Below, piece by piece: positions 1 through 9,400 of a stretch of DNA of 33,387 nt; within the stretch, counting starts at the first letter, position 1, and each line of letters begins with the position of its first letter. This stretch comes from Bacillota bacterium (GTDB taxonomy: Bacteria > Bacillota > Clostridia > Christensenellales > Aristaeellaceae), in NCBI GenBank assembly GCA_023415715.1, contig JAEZJP010000075.1, forward strand, positions 1-33,387, in the 5' to 3' direction. The position numbers were made by a program, and so were the translations under genes. The notes under the pieces are model-generated. The model had not been told where the DNA came from. It did not search any database and was given only the letters and a program-made list of their open reading frames with translations.

Positions 1-22
1 CATCGAAATTGATGCAGACTAG
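1..22 (+). CDS. 3' end of an upstream phage gene (partial)
   Basis: An open frame enters from the left edge and ends at a TAG at 20-22. Its visible C-terminus reads IEIDAD. The stop lies inside the ribosome site of the next gene, as expected in a tightly packed phage late operon. Too little is visible to name a product. Confidence 0.4.
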
Positions 23-33
23 GAGGAATGCGG

Positions 34-2244
34 ATGGCAAGCAAATATGTGACCACGCAGCAGTATGAGCCATTGCGCGTCCCTGCCAAGTGGACAAGTG
101 AAGAGCGCGTTTTGCTGCAGCAGCTTACAGACAGGTTCGATGAACTATACAGCCGTTTGAACCGGCTGCGGTTTGAAGACCTGGGCAAAGTGATGCAAAG
201 CCGGATTGAAACCATAGAAGGCTATTCCACTGACATCCAGCAGAATGCCAATCAGATCGCATTGAAGGCAAGCCAGCAAACCGTGGATGATCTGACTGGC
301 CGGGTGACCGATGCGGAAACATCCCTTACGCTGAAGGCCGATGCCGCCACGCTGCAGTCTGTTTCGGATAACCTGCTGTCGCTGTTGAATGTGATCCCCG
401 GGCAAATCACCGCAGCGGTCAGCCAGGGCGTTTACAACAGTTCTGAACTGAACAAAACCACCGGGCAGCAGCTTGTACTGTCCCTTTCCAGGGGAACCAT
501 CCTGGACAAAAACAATACGGCGACCATAGCCACGGCGCGGATTTTTGAAAACGGTGCTGACATAACCGCCAGCGTTCCGGCTTCGGTTTTCCGCTGGGAG
601 CGTGTGAGTGATGACACAGCGGGGGACGCTGTATGGAATGCCAACGCCAGTCACATCGGCGTGAAGTCTATTACGATAGCTGCCGCAGATGTTGCGTTCC
701 GTTGCGTAATTCGCTGCGTTGTGGATGAAGTCAGTCCGTTGGCAACAGGCGCAGTTACTAACAGCAGCTTGCTTATTACGGATGGACAGGATGACACAGG
801 CAGCGATTTTTCCATCAATGCAAACGGCGAACTGATTTATAACGGCGACAGCCAGTATTCCGTTGTAGACGGCTATTTGACGGCCCAAACCGCTACGACC
901 AGCTTCATTGCTGAATTGACCTACAGCAATCTGAAAACAAGCTTTATCAGCATTTACCCGGAAGGCATCGACATTTTCAGCAGCGGCAAGATCAACATGG
1001 AAGCCGGAAGCGAAATGAACCTGAAAGCCGGGAATGTCTTTAATCTGCGTGCTGGCACAGGTTCAAGCGCCATTGGCCTTTCCAATAACGAAGCGAACGG
1101 CTATATGCAGTGGGCTGGCAATGCCGACCCGGCAGCTGCGCCTTACAGTGTGAAGCGTGACGGTTCGGTCAAAATGACAAAGCTGACGTTAGGCAATTCG
1201 GCTATCACAGACTTGACGCAGATGTACGCTCAGACCTTTTCTGACAATGCCGACCCGGCACATGCCGCTGTTATTAGGCTGTACGTGCCAAGTGAAGCGG
1301 TGGGCGTACAGTCATTAAAACTGTCTTTCCAGCTGGAAGCATACCGGGCTTTCAGCACAACCACAGAGACTACGGAAACCGTAGAAAAAACGTCCGCGGC
1401 CGGCGGCGCAGGAACGGTAACTTCTGCGTCAAGCACATTAAGTACCGGAAGCATAAATGAATCGATCACCCTCACCCCATCAGGTAATAACCTTACAGGG
1501 GAAGCTTCCGGAAATACTGGTTCGAGTGGCGCACTGGTCACAGAAAACAACGCTTCCGGATCGCAGGTTAGCTCTTTGAGCGCAAATACGGGAATGTCTA
1601 CCGGAAGCACAGGTTCTGGCGGTACCGGCAATACGGGCACACCAACTGGCAGCACTACTACGAGCGGGCCGTCACCCATAAGTACAGAAAGCGCGAATCC
1701 GGCAACCCCTCATTCACACGGCCTTAATAGCCATACTCATGGTCTGGGTGGGCACTATCATTCTGGCCCGAGTCATACGCATAGCCTTAACAGCCATCAG
1801 CATGATATGTCCCATACCCATGTGCTAAATCAGCATACCCACGGGATTGCCGCCCATTATCACACATTAGCAAACCATCAGCACAACTTGTACCATGAGC
1901 ATATATTCCCAGGGCATACCCATTATATGGGGCATACGCATGATGTAACAATCAGCGGCCACACCCATAAAGTCACAATAGACGGTCATAGCCACGCCAT
2001 CACCTACGGCATTTACGAAGGCAATGAGGCAACGTCCTGCACCGTGGAAGTGGACGGGAATACGGTTGGCTCTTTCGCTTCCATGAATGCGCAGAACATC
2101 ACGGATTACCTGACCAAGGAGGCCGGGAAGATCACCCGCAACACATGGCATATCGTGACGATTACGCCAGATAGGCTAACCCGTATTGTTGCCCATGCTT
2201 TCATAATCATGGTGGTTGGCAGCGCGACCAACGCAATTTACTGA
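34..2244 (+). CDS. Phage tail fibre/tip protein with His-rich metal-binding shaft
   Basis: This is a virion protein of the distal tail, about 736 residues. AGGAGG at 21-26 is only one base from the ATG at 28 but seven bases from the ATG at 34, so I choose 34. In order it shows a heptad-like N-terminal coiled coil (about 45-115), an Ig-like segment (about 130-250), a repetitive beta-spike stretch with GKINMEAGSEMNLKAG near residue 325, and a Ser/Thr/Gly-rich linker (about 450-555). A shaft with 14 HxH motifs follows (about 560-655), then a compact C-terminal domain beginning ITYGIYEG. HxH ladders in T4 gp37 and gp12 bind metal ions along the trimer axis, and the same role is inferred here. It is followed 18 bases later by a collagen-like gene in the same operon. 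The trimeric tail-fibre role is solid; receptor specificity is unknown. Confidence 0.85.
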   Translation: MASKYVTTQQYEPLRVPAKWTSEERVLLQQLTDRFDELYSRLNRLRFEDLGKVMQSRIETIEGYSTDIQQNANQIALKASQQTVDDLTGRVTDAETSLTLKADAATLQSVSDNLLSLLNVIPGQITAAVSQGVYNSSELNKTTGQQLVLSLSRGTILDKNNTATIATARIFENGADITASVPASVFRWERVSDDTAGDAVWNANASHIGVKSITIAAADVAFRCVIRCVVDEVSPLATGAVTNSSLLITDGQDDTGSDFSINANGELIYNGDSQYSVVDGYLTAQTATTSFIAELTYSNLKTSFISIYPEGIDIFSSGKINMEAGSEMNLKAGNVFNLRAGTGSSAIGLSNNEANGYMQWAGNADPAAAPYSVKRDGSVKMTKLTLGNSAITDLTQMYAQTFSDNADPAHAAVIRLYVPSEAVGVQSLKLSFQLEAYRAFSTTTETTETVEKTSAAGGAGTVTSASSTLSTGSINESITLTPSGNNLTGEASGNTGSSGALVTENNASGSQVSSLSANTGMSTGSTGSGGTGNTGTPTGSTTTSGPSPISTESANPATPHSHGLNSHTHGLGGHYHSGPSHTHSLNSHQHDMSHTHVLNQHTHGIAAHYHTLANHQHNLYHEHIFPGHTHYMGHTHDVTISGHTHKVTIDGHSHAITYGIYEGNEATSCTVEVDGNTVGSFASMNAQNITDYLTKEAGKITRNTWHIVTITPDRLTRIVAHAFIIMVVGSATNAIY

Positions 2245-2262
2245 TACAAAGGAGAATAGTCT

Positions 2263-3267
2263 ATGCCTACGACGAATTTGGGAAGGGTTACGCTTGTTCC
2301 CAAAGGGGAATATAACGCAACGGTACAGTACAGCAGGCTGGACACGCTGACCTATGCCGGCTCCAGCTATTTGGTTTTGCAAACCGTGCAGGGCCTGGCT
2401 CCTGTGAATGACGGCATCAATTATATGCTGCTGGCCCGAAAAGGCGATACGGGGCCGCAGGGGCAGCAAGGCTTGAAGGGCGATACGGGCGAACGGGGCC
2501 TTCAGGGATTGCAGGGGCTGCAAGGGGAACAGGGAGCGACAGGGCCAAGAGGATTGCAAGGCGATGTTGGCCAGATAGGCCCTATCGGGTCACAAGGGAT
2601 ACAAGGCCCGCAAGGTGACCCGGGCGGCCCGCAAGGCCCGCAGGGAATTCAGGGTGAAACTGGGCCTGCCGGAAAAAGCGCTTACCAGGAATGGTTGGAT
2701 GCCGGACACACAGGAACGGTGGAAGAATTTCTTGCAAGCCTAATCGGGCCGCAGGGATTGCAAGGGCCGAAAGGAGAAGTTGGGCCAATTGGGCTGCAGG
2801 GGCTGAAAGGCGATACCGGGGAAACTGGGCCGCAAGGGTTACAGGGCATCCAAGGCCCAAAGGGTGATACTGGCGCCCCTGGCTCGCAAGGGTTTCAAGG
2901 CCCCAAAGGTGATACTGGCGAACAAGGTCCGCAAGGTATTCAAGGCGAAACTGGCCCGCAAGGTTTAAAGGGTGATACAGGAGATGCCGGGCCGCAAGGT
3001 ATTCAAGGTGAAACAGGGTCTACTGGGAAAAGCACGTATCAATCATGGCTTGATAATGGGCACACAGGCACGGAGCAAGAATTTCTTGCAAGCCTTATAG
3101 GGCAGCAAGGCATTCAGGGTTTGCAGGGGGAACCGGGGGCTAATGGAGCAGATGGTCAATCTGCATATGCTGCTGCGCAAGCAGGAGGTTATACAGACAC
3201 ACAAGCAAACTTTTATGCTGATCTGGCCGCTATGAGCGGTCTTGCAGAGGAGTTGGCAGCACTATGA
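2263..3267 (+). CDS. Phage collagen-like fibre protein
   Basis: A 334-residue protein with a short N-terminal phage attachment domain (about 1-60) followed by Gly-X-Y triplets rich in GPQG, GDTG and GLQG (about 61-290). The triplets are interrupted twice by a non-collagen module, SAYQEWLDAGHTGT...EFLASL near residue 142 and a close copy near 260. A related QSAYAAAQAGGYTDTQANF stretch stands near the C-terminus. Collagen triplets in phages form trimeric fibre shafts, and the interruptions are probably trimerisation or hinge modules. GGAGAA at 2251-2256 precedes the ATG. The stop overlaps the next start (ATGA), so the two are translationally coupled. A side-fibre or tail-accessory role is inferred from content and position. 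Confidence 0.85.
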   Translation: MPTTNLGRVTLVPKGEYNATVQYSRLDTLTYAGSSYLVLQTVQGLAPVNDGINYMLLARKGDTGPQGQQGLKGDTGERGLQGLQGLQGEQGATGPRGLQGDVGQIGPIGSQGIQGPQGDPGGPQGPQGIQGETGPAGKSAYQEWLDAGHTGTVEEFLASLIGPQGLQGPKGEVGPIGLQGLKGDTGETGPQGLQGIQGPKGDTGAPGSQGFQGPKGDTGEQGPQGIQGETGPQGLKGDTGDAGPQGIQGETGSTGKSTYQSWLDNGHTGTEQEFLASLIGQQGIQGLQGEPGANGADGQSAYAAAQAGGYTDTQANFYADLAAMSGLAEELAAL

Positions 3268-4073
3268 GCATAGCATCTGACATTAGCAGGATTCAGACAG
3301 CCAAGACAAATATCGCTGCTGCGATCACAGCCAAAGGCGGTACTGTTCCCGCTGGGACAATGATTGATGGTCTATCTGCGTGCATAAATGGTCTTATTGG
3401 TAATAGTCTCGCGCTTAATTTGATTACACGTTCAGGCGGCACAATAAATCTTCCGGATGGTATTACATCTATAGGAGATTATGCATTCTACTCTTATATG
3501 TATGTTATGATTCCATCTCTTCCAAATAGTATAACAACAATAGGCCTGCGATCATTCTCTGGTTGCATGATGCTCTCTTTACCGTCCCTTCCGAGTAGTC
3601 TTGTCTCAATTGGGAATGAGGCATTTTCAGTCTGCTTGAGTCTTGCCTTAACATTTCTACCCGGTAGTCTTATATCTGTTGGTACAAGTGCGTTTTCCAA
3701 TTGTACAAATTTAGCTTTATCTTCTCTCCCAGGCAGTTTAACTTCTATTGGGGCTACTGCTTTTAGTGGATGTAGTAAACTTACTCTAACATCTCTTCCT
3801 AATATCATTACATTAGAAACAGGTGTATTTGCCGGGTGTACTTCAATGCATTTGAACACAATACCAGATAGTGTAAGAATTATAAATGGCGGTGCATTTC
3901 AAGGTTGTACAGGACTAACTGCACTGTCCATAGGATCAGCCATTACGAGTATTGCTTCCTCTGCATTCCTGGGATGCACGAATCTTACAAGCATCACAAT
4001 CAACAAGCCATCCGGCACTATCGTCGGAGCTCCCTGGGACGCTACAAACGCCACTGTCACATGGACAGGCTGA
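3264..4073 (+). CDS. Phage BspA-type leucine-rich-repeat protein, likely receptor-binding
   Basis: A 269-residue protein. Residues 1-45 form a helical phage-type adaptor (MSIASDISRIQTAKTNI). From about 55 onward there are tandem LRR_5/BspA-like repeats of roughly 23 residues with the pattern SLPxSLxSIGxxAFSGCxxL, ending in a capping strand with GAPWDATNATVTWTG. BspA-like repeats are surface-binding modules, so host receptor recognition is inferred. The start is fused to the previous stop (ATGA overlap) and continues the fibre operon. Base composition is clearly more AT-rich than the genes on either side, which suggests recent acquisition of the repeat part. Confidence 0.8.
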   Translation: MSIASDISRIQTAKTNIAAAITAKGGTVPAGTMIDGLSACINGLIGNSLALNLITRSGGTINLPDGITSIGDYAFYSYMYVMIPSLPNSITTIGLRSFSGCMMLSLPSLPSSLVSIGNEAFSVCLSLALTFLPGSLISVGTSAFSNCTNLALSSLPGSLTSIGATAFSGCSKLTLTSLPNIITLETGVFAGCTSMHLNTIPDSVRIINGGAFQGCTGLTALSIGSAITSIASSAFLGCTNLTSITINKPSGTIVGAPWDATNATVTWTG

Positions 4074-4086
4074 TTGGAGGGGCTAA

Positions 4087-4899
4087 ATGACTAAATCCGA
4101 CACCATCCGTGAATGGGCAATCAGCAAAGTTGGTTGCCCATATATTTTTGCCGCAAACGGACAGAAATGCACTCCAACGTACCGAGAAAATCAGATGCGG
4201 AACAAACCGACCTATGCCGCCAACATTAAAAAATACTGCCCTTTTTTGTCTGGCAAACAAGCTGCATGCGATGGATGCAAATACCAGGACAAGCCAGCTT
4301 ATGACTGCTCCGGCTTAACGAAGGAAGCTGCCAAGTTGGTGGGAATCGCCTTGCCGCACGGCGCATCGAGCCAATGGAAGGGGGATTATTGGGATGCTAA
4401 AGGCCCGATTGCGCAAATGCCTACGGACAAGGTTTGTTTCGTGTACAACGAAATGGAATCCGCTGACCCTATGGGACATGTTGGTATCTATCTGGGCGAC
4501 GGTACTGTTATTGATGCTCGCGGGCATGCATATGGGGTCAAGCATTCTTCCCTGACCAGCTATGCCTGGGATCATTACGGTATTCTGAAAGGCTTGAATG
4601 AAGGGGGTGAAACTGTGAGTGAACCAAGCTATTTGACGATACATTGCAAGGGCTTTGCTGTGGAAAAGCTGCAAACCTTGCTGAACAACGCCGGATATAA
4701 TTGCGGAGCGGTGGACGGCATCTTTGGCCCCAAAACGGAAGCCGCCGTGAAGCAACTGCAAGCCGCCAGCCATTTGCCCGAAACAGGGATTGTGGACGAG
4801 CCTACCCAAAGGGCTTTGGAAGCGGCGCAGACGATCTTGGAACCGGGCGCAAAGACATTGGCGCAGGCTGTGTATGCAGCCATCAAAGATTATTTATGA
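4087..4899 (+). CDS. Endolysin: NlpC/P60 amidase/endopeptidase plus peptidoglycan-binding domain
   Basis: Cell-wall hydrolase of 270 residues that releases phage progeny. The N-terminal half is an NlpC/P60 papain-like domain: catalytic Cys in YDCSGL (Cys74), catalytic His in GHVGIYLGDG (His131), and a further His in DARGHAYGVKH. The C-terminal half (about 190-255) is a PG_binding_1 domain with VEKLQTLLNNAGY, VDGIFGPKTEAAVKQLQ and TGIVDEPTQRAL. The extra Cys-rich insertion at about 28-66 (QKC, KKYC, ACDGCKY) is unusual and may bind a metal. GGAGG at 4076-4080 precedes ATG 4087. There is no signal peptide, consistent with release through the holin-type proteins encoded next. Confidence 0.9.
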   Translation: MTKSDTIREWAISKVGCPYIFAANGQKCTPTYRENQMRNKPTYAANIKKYCPFLSGKQAACDGCKYQDKPAYDCSGLTKEAAKLVGIALPHGASSQWKGDYWDAKGPIAQMPTDKVCFVYNEMESADPMGHVGIYLGDGTVIDARGHAYGVKHSSLTSYAWDHYGILKGLNEGGETVSEPSYLTIHCKGFAVEKLQTLLNNAGYNCGAVDGIFGPKTEAAVKQLQAASHLPETGIVDEPTQRALEAAQTILEPGAKTLAQAVYAAIKDYL

Positions 4900-4912
4900 C
4901 GAGGTGGGCATC

Positions 4913-5176
4913 ATGCAGCTTTTGAAGGACTATTGGTGGCTTATTACATCGGTCTTGGCGGTTATCGCCTATATTGCGGCAACAGCGATCAAGGCCCATG
5001 ACCTTTTACGGCGGCTCGAATGTGTGGAAGACCGGCAGAAGCAGGAGCGGGAAGACATCGCCATGCTCCTGCAGGCCCAGTTCGCCACGCTGGATGGACT
5101 CAAACAATTGAACTGTAACGGAGCAGTATCCAAGACACATGAAACCATGCAGCAGTATGTACTTTCACGACACTAA
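4913..5176 (+). CDS. Small phage membrane protein, lysis-cassette accessory
   Basis: An 87-residue protein starting MQLLKDYWWLITSVLAVIAY. I choose ATG 4913 because GAGGTGGG at 4901-4908 fits it; the frame stays open upstream, but that part overlaps the endolysin gene and reads as Arg-rich nonsense. One N-terminal membrane segment (about 8-26) is followed by a charged coiled coil (about 33-65). A single membrane span plus coiled coil between endolysin and holin resembles holin-accessory or XhlA-like proteins, but the order (span first) differs from XhlA, so the family is uncertain. Confidence 0.7.
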   Translation: MQLLKDYWWLITSVLAVIAYIAATAIKAHDLLRRLECVEDRQKQEREDIAMLLQAQFATLDGLKQLNCNGAVSKTHETMQQYVLSRH

Positions 5177-5188
5177 GGAGGCAGACAT

Positions 5189-5377
5189 ATGCAGAACCGT
5201 TTCAAATCCAAGGTTACCTGGACGACCATTGCCAGCCTGATTCTTTCCATGCTGGTCACCACCGGCATCCTGCAGCCAAGCCAGTCTACCGTCATCAACG
5301 GCGTTGCGGTTGCCGTTCTGGATGCGATGGTGGTATTCGGAATCCTGAACAACCCGACCGACGCAGAGCACTTTTAA
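5189..5377 (+). CDS. Phage holin
   Basis: A 62-residue protein with a basic N-terminus (MQNRFKSKVTWTT) and two hydrophobic stretches (about 12-28 and 33-52) joined by a turn with QPSQS. It ends in a short acidic tail (PTDAEHF). Size, topology and position right after the endolysin fit a small phage holin that forms the membrane lesion for endolysin release. AAGGAGG at 5175-5181 sits 7 bases before the ATG and overlaps the stop of the previous gene. The role is inferred from topology and context; no catalytic motif exists for holins. Confidence 0.8.
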   Translation: MQNRFKSKVTWTTIASLILSMLVTTGILQPSQSTVINGVAVAVLDAMVVFGILNNPTDAEHF

Positions 5378-5386
5378 TAATTATTT

Positions 5387-5406
5387 CCGCCTGTATAAAA
5401 AGGCGG
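5387..5406 (+). other. Short hairpin after the lysis cassette
   Basis: CCGCCT at 5387-5392 pairs with AGGCGG at 5401-5406 across an 8-base A/T-rich loop. No T-run follows. It may be a processing or 3'-end structure of the late transcript. Confidence 0.4.
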
Positions 5407-5457
5407 TGATGCTCTTGCGCAAGCTCATCTGAAAAACCGATATGTCGAAGGGACCCA

Positions 5458-5489
5458 GCCCCCGGCCAACCGCCGGGGGCATCATTTTT
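5458..5489 (+). terminator. Intrinsic terminator between lysis cassette and toxin unit
   Basis: GCCCCCGG at 5458-5465 pairs perfectly with CCGGGGGC at 5473-5480, loop 7, followed by ATCATTTTT. It separates the tail/lysis operon from the coiled-coil and toxin genes, but sits only 16 bases before the next start, so partial read-through is likely. Confidence 0.7.
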
Positions 5490-5504
5490 CAAGGAGGGGT
5501 ACAT

Positions 5505-6440
5505 ATGGCATCCAATTACAATTTGGATTCGCTGATCGCTGACCTTAAGAAAAACACTTATACGCCGAAGACAGACGCGGAGCTGCAAGCAGAGGCGAAC
5601 AACCGCTATCAGTCTGCCTATGACCAAAAGCGGTTTGACGCACAGCAGGCGTACGATACGAACCAGCAGGCACTTGAAAGGCAGCTTTCTTCCCTGGGCG
5701 CCATAACCTCCAAGCAGAAGGAGGCAAGCGCCCTACAATATGACCAGGCGCGTTCCCAGGCTGACCGGACAGCCCTTTCCCACGGCTTGGGGCGCAGCAG
5801 CTACAACCTGGCTACGCAGGCGAACATCGCTATTGCCGGGAACAAGGCACAGCAGGAGATCTCTGACGCTGAAGCGACAGCCCGCACGGGCATTGAAGAT
5901 CAGAAAACATTGCTGGCCCGGCAGCTAGCCGACTTGCTTAAACAATATTCAGCATCCCAAGCCGCCGACACACTGTCTTATCTTGACCAGTTGGAACAGC
6001 GGGAGTATGACCATTCCACGGCGTCAACGAACCAGCAAAATTCCCTGGCGGCGCAGATTTATCAATTTGCCAACCAGGAGCAGCAGCAGAACAATGCAAA
6101 CGATCAATGGCTGAAACAGTTCAAAGAACAGATCAGGCAATACAATGAATCGGCCGCTCAGAATCAGGCGCAGTTTGATACGCTGCACCCGACATCTACA
6201 GGTGGCGGAAGTGGGAGCAGTAAGCCTAAGTGGGAGATTGACGGAGTTGTTTACAAAAACAAGGCGGCATACGATGCGGAAATGAAGAGGCGACAGAAAG
6301 AGAAAGACAGGAAGACAGCATCCCTTCTTGATATGGGGCCGTTCGACACAAGCATCGCTGCTTTAAACGTTCTCAGAAATAACCCCAAATATAAGCCTGT
6401 CGCTCAGAACGTAACAGGTAAGAGGGGGTTACAGGATTGA
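5505..6440 (+). CDS. Gln/Ala-rich coiled-coil protein, putative virion internal/ejection component
   Basis: A 311-residue protein. The start is ATG 5505, with AAGGAGGGG at 5491-5499; an in-frame ATG at 5442 lies upstream of the terminator hairpin and has no ribosome site. Residues about 5-210 are almost all helical coiled coil, very rich in Gln, Ala and Asn. A GGGSGSS linker near 230 leads to a short C-terminal domain with KPKWEIDGVVYKNKAAYDAEMKRR. I do not recognise a named family. Composition resembles phage internal or pilot proteins. The stop overlaps the TTG start of the 1407-residue protein by four bases, so the two are made in concert, and I infer that they act together. Confidence 0.6.
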   Translation: MASNYNLDSLIADLKKNTYTPKTDAELQAEANNRYQSAYDQKRFDAQQAYDTNQQALERQLSSLGAITSKQKEASALQYDQARSQADRTALSHGLGRSSYNLATQANIAIAGNKAQQEISDAEATARTGIEDQKTLLARQLADLLKQYSASQAADTLSYLDQLEQREYDHSTASTNQQNSLAAQIYQFANQEQQQNNANDQWLKQFKEQIRQYNESAAQNQAQFDTLHPTSTGGGSGSSKPKWEIDGVVYKNKAAYDAEMKRRQKEKDRKTASLLDMGPFDTSIAALNVLRNNPKYKPVAQNVTGKRGLQD

Positions 6441-9400
6441 ACGCATCTGCCGAAACCCTTTCGCTCATCCGCAAGAGATTCCGAGAAAATCCGAACGAGG
6501 GCATCAAGCTTGCCGAGGATTTTCAATTATTGCGCGAAGATCCCACATCGGAATTCTATGCCCCCTACGCTTCCGGAAAGAGTAATTACAAGGAGCTTAC
6601 CGATTTCTTCGGTGTGGATCGCTTCGACGATGATTTTTTCGTAAAGGGATCCAGCCTGAATCAATACCTGCGCTATGGCGCTTCCGGTACGCCGCTTACC
6701 CCCACAAAGAAAAGTAAGCCGGAAGAGATTGCCGCCTATCAGTTCTACCGCGTCCAGATCGCTGACGAACCCACCCGGCTCCTGGAAGATCAGTGGCGGG
6801 CGCTTCAAAGGGAATTAGCTGAAAAGGTTAATATTTTCGGCATGGACGATGATTCTATTGTCCAAAGCATTGATTGGGGCAAATATGGCGCCCTGAAAGA
6901 TTACGAGCAGAATGTAAAAATCCGAAACACGCCCATGCTTACCCGGCCCGTATCCTTTTCCGAGGATTCAATATATGGCGTTTTGGCTGCCGTTCGGAAG
7001 GGCGATAAGGTCGGACAGACCGACCGTGACTATCTTCCGGAGCTCACAGATTATTACGAGAAAGCCGCACAACCACAGAAGAATATCCAGCCGAACGCGA
7101 ATAAGAAAGGGTTGCCGGGGTATATGGCTCCTGCCAGTGCATCTGGAAGCGCTGAAACGGCCACTGTGCCCACTGTGGTAAATCAGCCTGTTTCTACCAG
7201 CACACAGCTTCCTACCGCTCCTATATCAGGTGCCACCTCCGCGCCAAATAACCAGACATCGACAACCAATGTGCCCGAAAGCCAAGCCGGTAAAACAGAA
7301 GAAGAGCTCGACACGGTTTACGCCCAGCAGGAGAAAGAACGTCAGAACAAGATCGACTTTTCAAACCTGCAATATAAAATGTTCACCGGGCAACCGCTGG
7401 CCGATGACGAAAAAAAGCGCTGGACAGAGCTTTATCCCACCCAGGGGCACGGTAAGCCCAGCGCATTTATTCCTGCAGGGCTCCGCCTATCTTCCAGTGG
7501 CGGTGGATCTCCATTAACCGTTGAGCAGCAAAACAATGAGTGGATGGAGAGGTACACAGGCTATGCGAAAGAATTGTATGGCGAGATCCTGGCCGGAAAT
7601 CAATCTGTCCTTAAGCAATTAACGGATTTACGTTTTGCTGCGGATACCATAGGAATGCCTGTCGATCAGTATCTGTCTGATGTGGTTGGGGAGCGCCCGC
7701 AATGGCTGAACGAGCTTGATTACAATCAGAGGCTAAAGGATAATCCTGAGTCGGTCACCCGCTTGCGCCCCATTGAGGAAGTGCTCGCGGATTACCGCAA
7801 GAATCCGAAAAATCTATCTGAAGCCGAGCGGGAAATGATCTGGATGTATGACCAGAATCATTCAAACCTCATGGGCGGGATGAAGTATATTCGTATTGCC
7901 GATATGGGCATGAATATCGATACGCGGAGGCAGTTAGGGAAAACAGCTTATACAGCCCTGTCGGCAGCAGACTCCACCAATATGACTGCCGAAGAGAGCA
8001 ACGCCCTGATATTATCCATTGGCGCGGATATGGATGCCGCCTTTGGTAAGTACGCTTCTCTGCAAGACTACTACGATAAAAACCCTGAACGCGCAGCAGA
8101 GCTTCAGGCTTTCGTGGATGAGGAGAAGGCACGTGCAGAAGAAGACGCTGCGATTGATTCCGCGCAAAAAGAGGAGAAGGCAAGGCAGGCCCAGCAGTAT
8201 GCCATGGACACGCTCACTGCTTATTCAAAAGGCAAGGACTTGGATGATAACCAAAAGCAGTTCATTGCAGAAATTAAAGCTATGCCGGTGACTGATGCGG
8301 ATTACAATGATTCAGCGTATATCCAGGCAGAGGAATCGTTGATGAATCTGTCCTTTGATGACATGGTATCGAAAGATAAGACATACGCTCAATATACCGA
8401 TACTACGGTCAGCATGATGTTTAAGCGTACAGCACTTGATGCGCTTGATATGGATATATGTATAGCCAAATCCACCGGGCTTACTTTGAGCCAGATGTAC
8501 GAGATGTTCCCTGAAATGCACAAAGACCCATATGAAATGATGGATTATGCCCGAAAAGCCGTAGAACAAAAATGGGCAATTGATGACCAGAAAAGCATCT
8601 TTAGTTGGCTGTACGGCGTAAGCGAGAAAGAATTGTCCGGGAAAGGCGTAGGGGCTGGAACCGCATTTTTAAAGGGCGGGGAATCGGGTGGGTTGCAATT
8701 TTTGCAAGGTAATCTTGGTTTTGTGCGAAATTACCTTACTGAAACCGATGAAGCCACTGTACAGGCCTGGAACCGCCTGCATTATGGCGGACCAATGGGA
8801 AGGGCGAAGGTAAAAAAGGAATTCACAAAAACTATTGAGGCTATCCCAGATCCGGAGCAAAAAGCTTATTGGCAGAATTATATGGCAAATGTGAAGGATA
8901 TTTATGATCTGCCTTTCAATTTTTCTGATCAAGCAATGCTGAACGCTCTTTATGAAAACAAAAAGGCACTCAAGCAAATCGAATCTTTCATGGTTTCAAA
9001 TGGCACACCGGCAGAATATGCGGCGTTCATGATCACTTCATCTTTGGTGGACAATACCCTGTCCATGGTGGCCGCCGCTGGTGCAAACGCACTAACAGGG
9101 AATCCGATTATTGGAACTGCTGTGGGTTTTGGTCCGGCAACCACATACCAGGTGTCTGAAGTGGGGCGAGCCGCAGGACTGTCCCAGCCTGCGCGGAATA
9201 TGATAGGACTTGTGGCATCCGGGATTACCATATTTGCCGAAGCCATTCCGGTTGAACGTTATCTGAATACTGGAGCCTTCATGCGTGGTGGTGTGAATGT
9301 GCTCAAAGCAGAGGTCATGAACGGCGGCACCAGTTATGCAAAGAAATTGGCTTCAAAATATGCAGTCGGTATGGCGAGGCTAGGCTCGCGAATGCTTGAA

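Noticed and set aside
145..888. 247-residue minus-strand open frame inside the tail fibre gene
   Set aside because: No ribosome site, odd composition, fully antisense to a convincing tail protein.
4790..4912. Longer start for the small lysis-cassette membrane protein
   Set aside because: The extra 41 residues overlap the endolysin gene, are Arg/Trp-rich and have no ribosome site; GAGGTGGG at 4901 fits ATG 4913.
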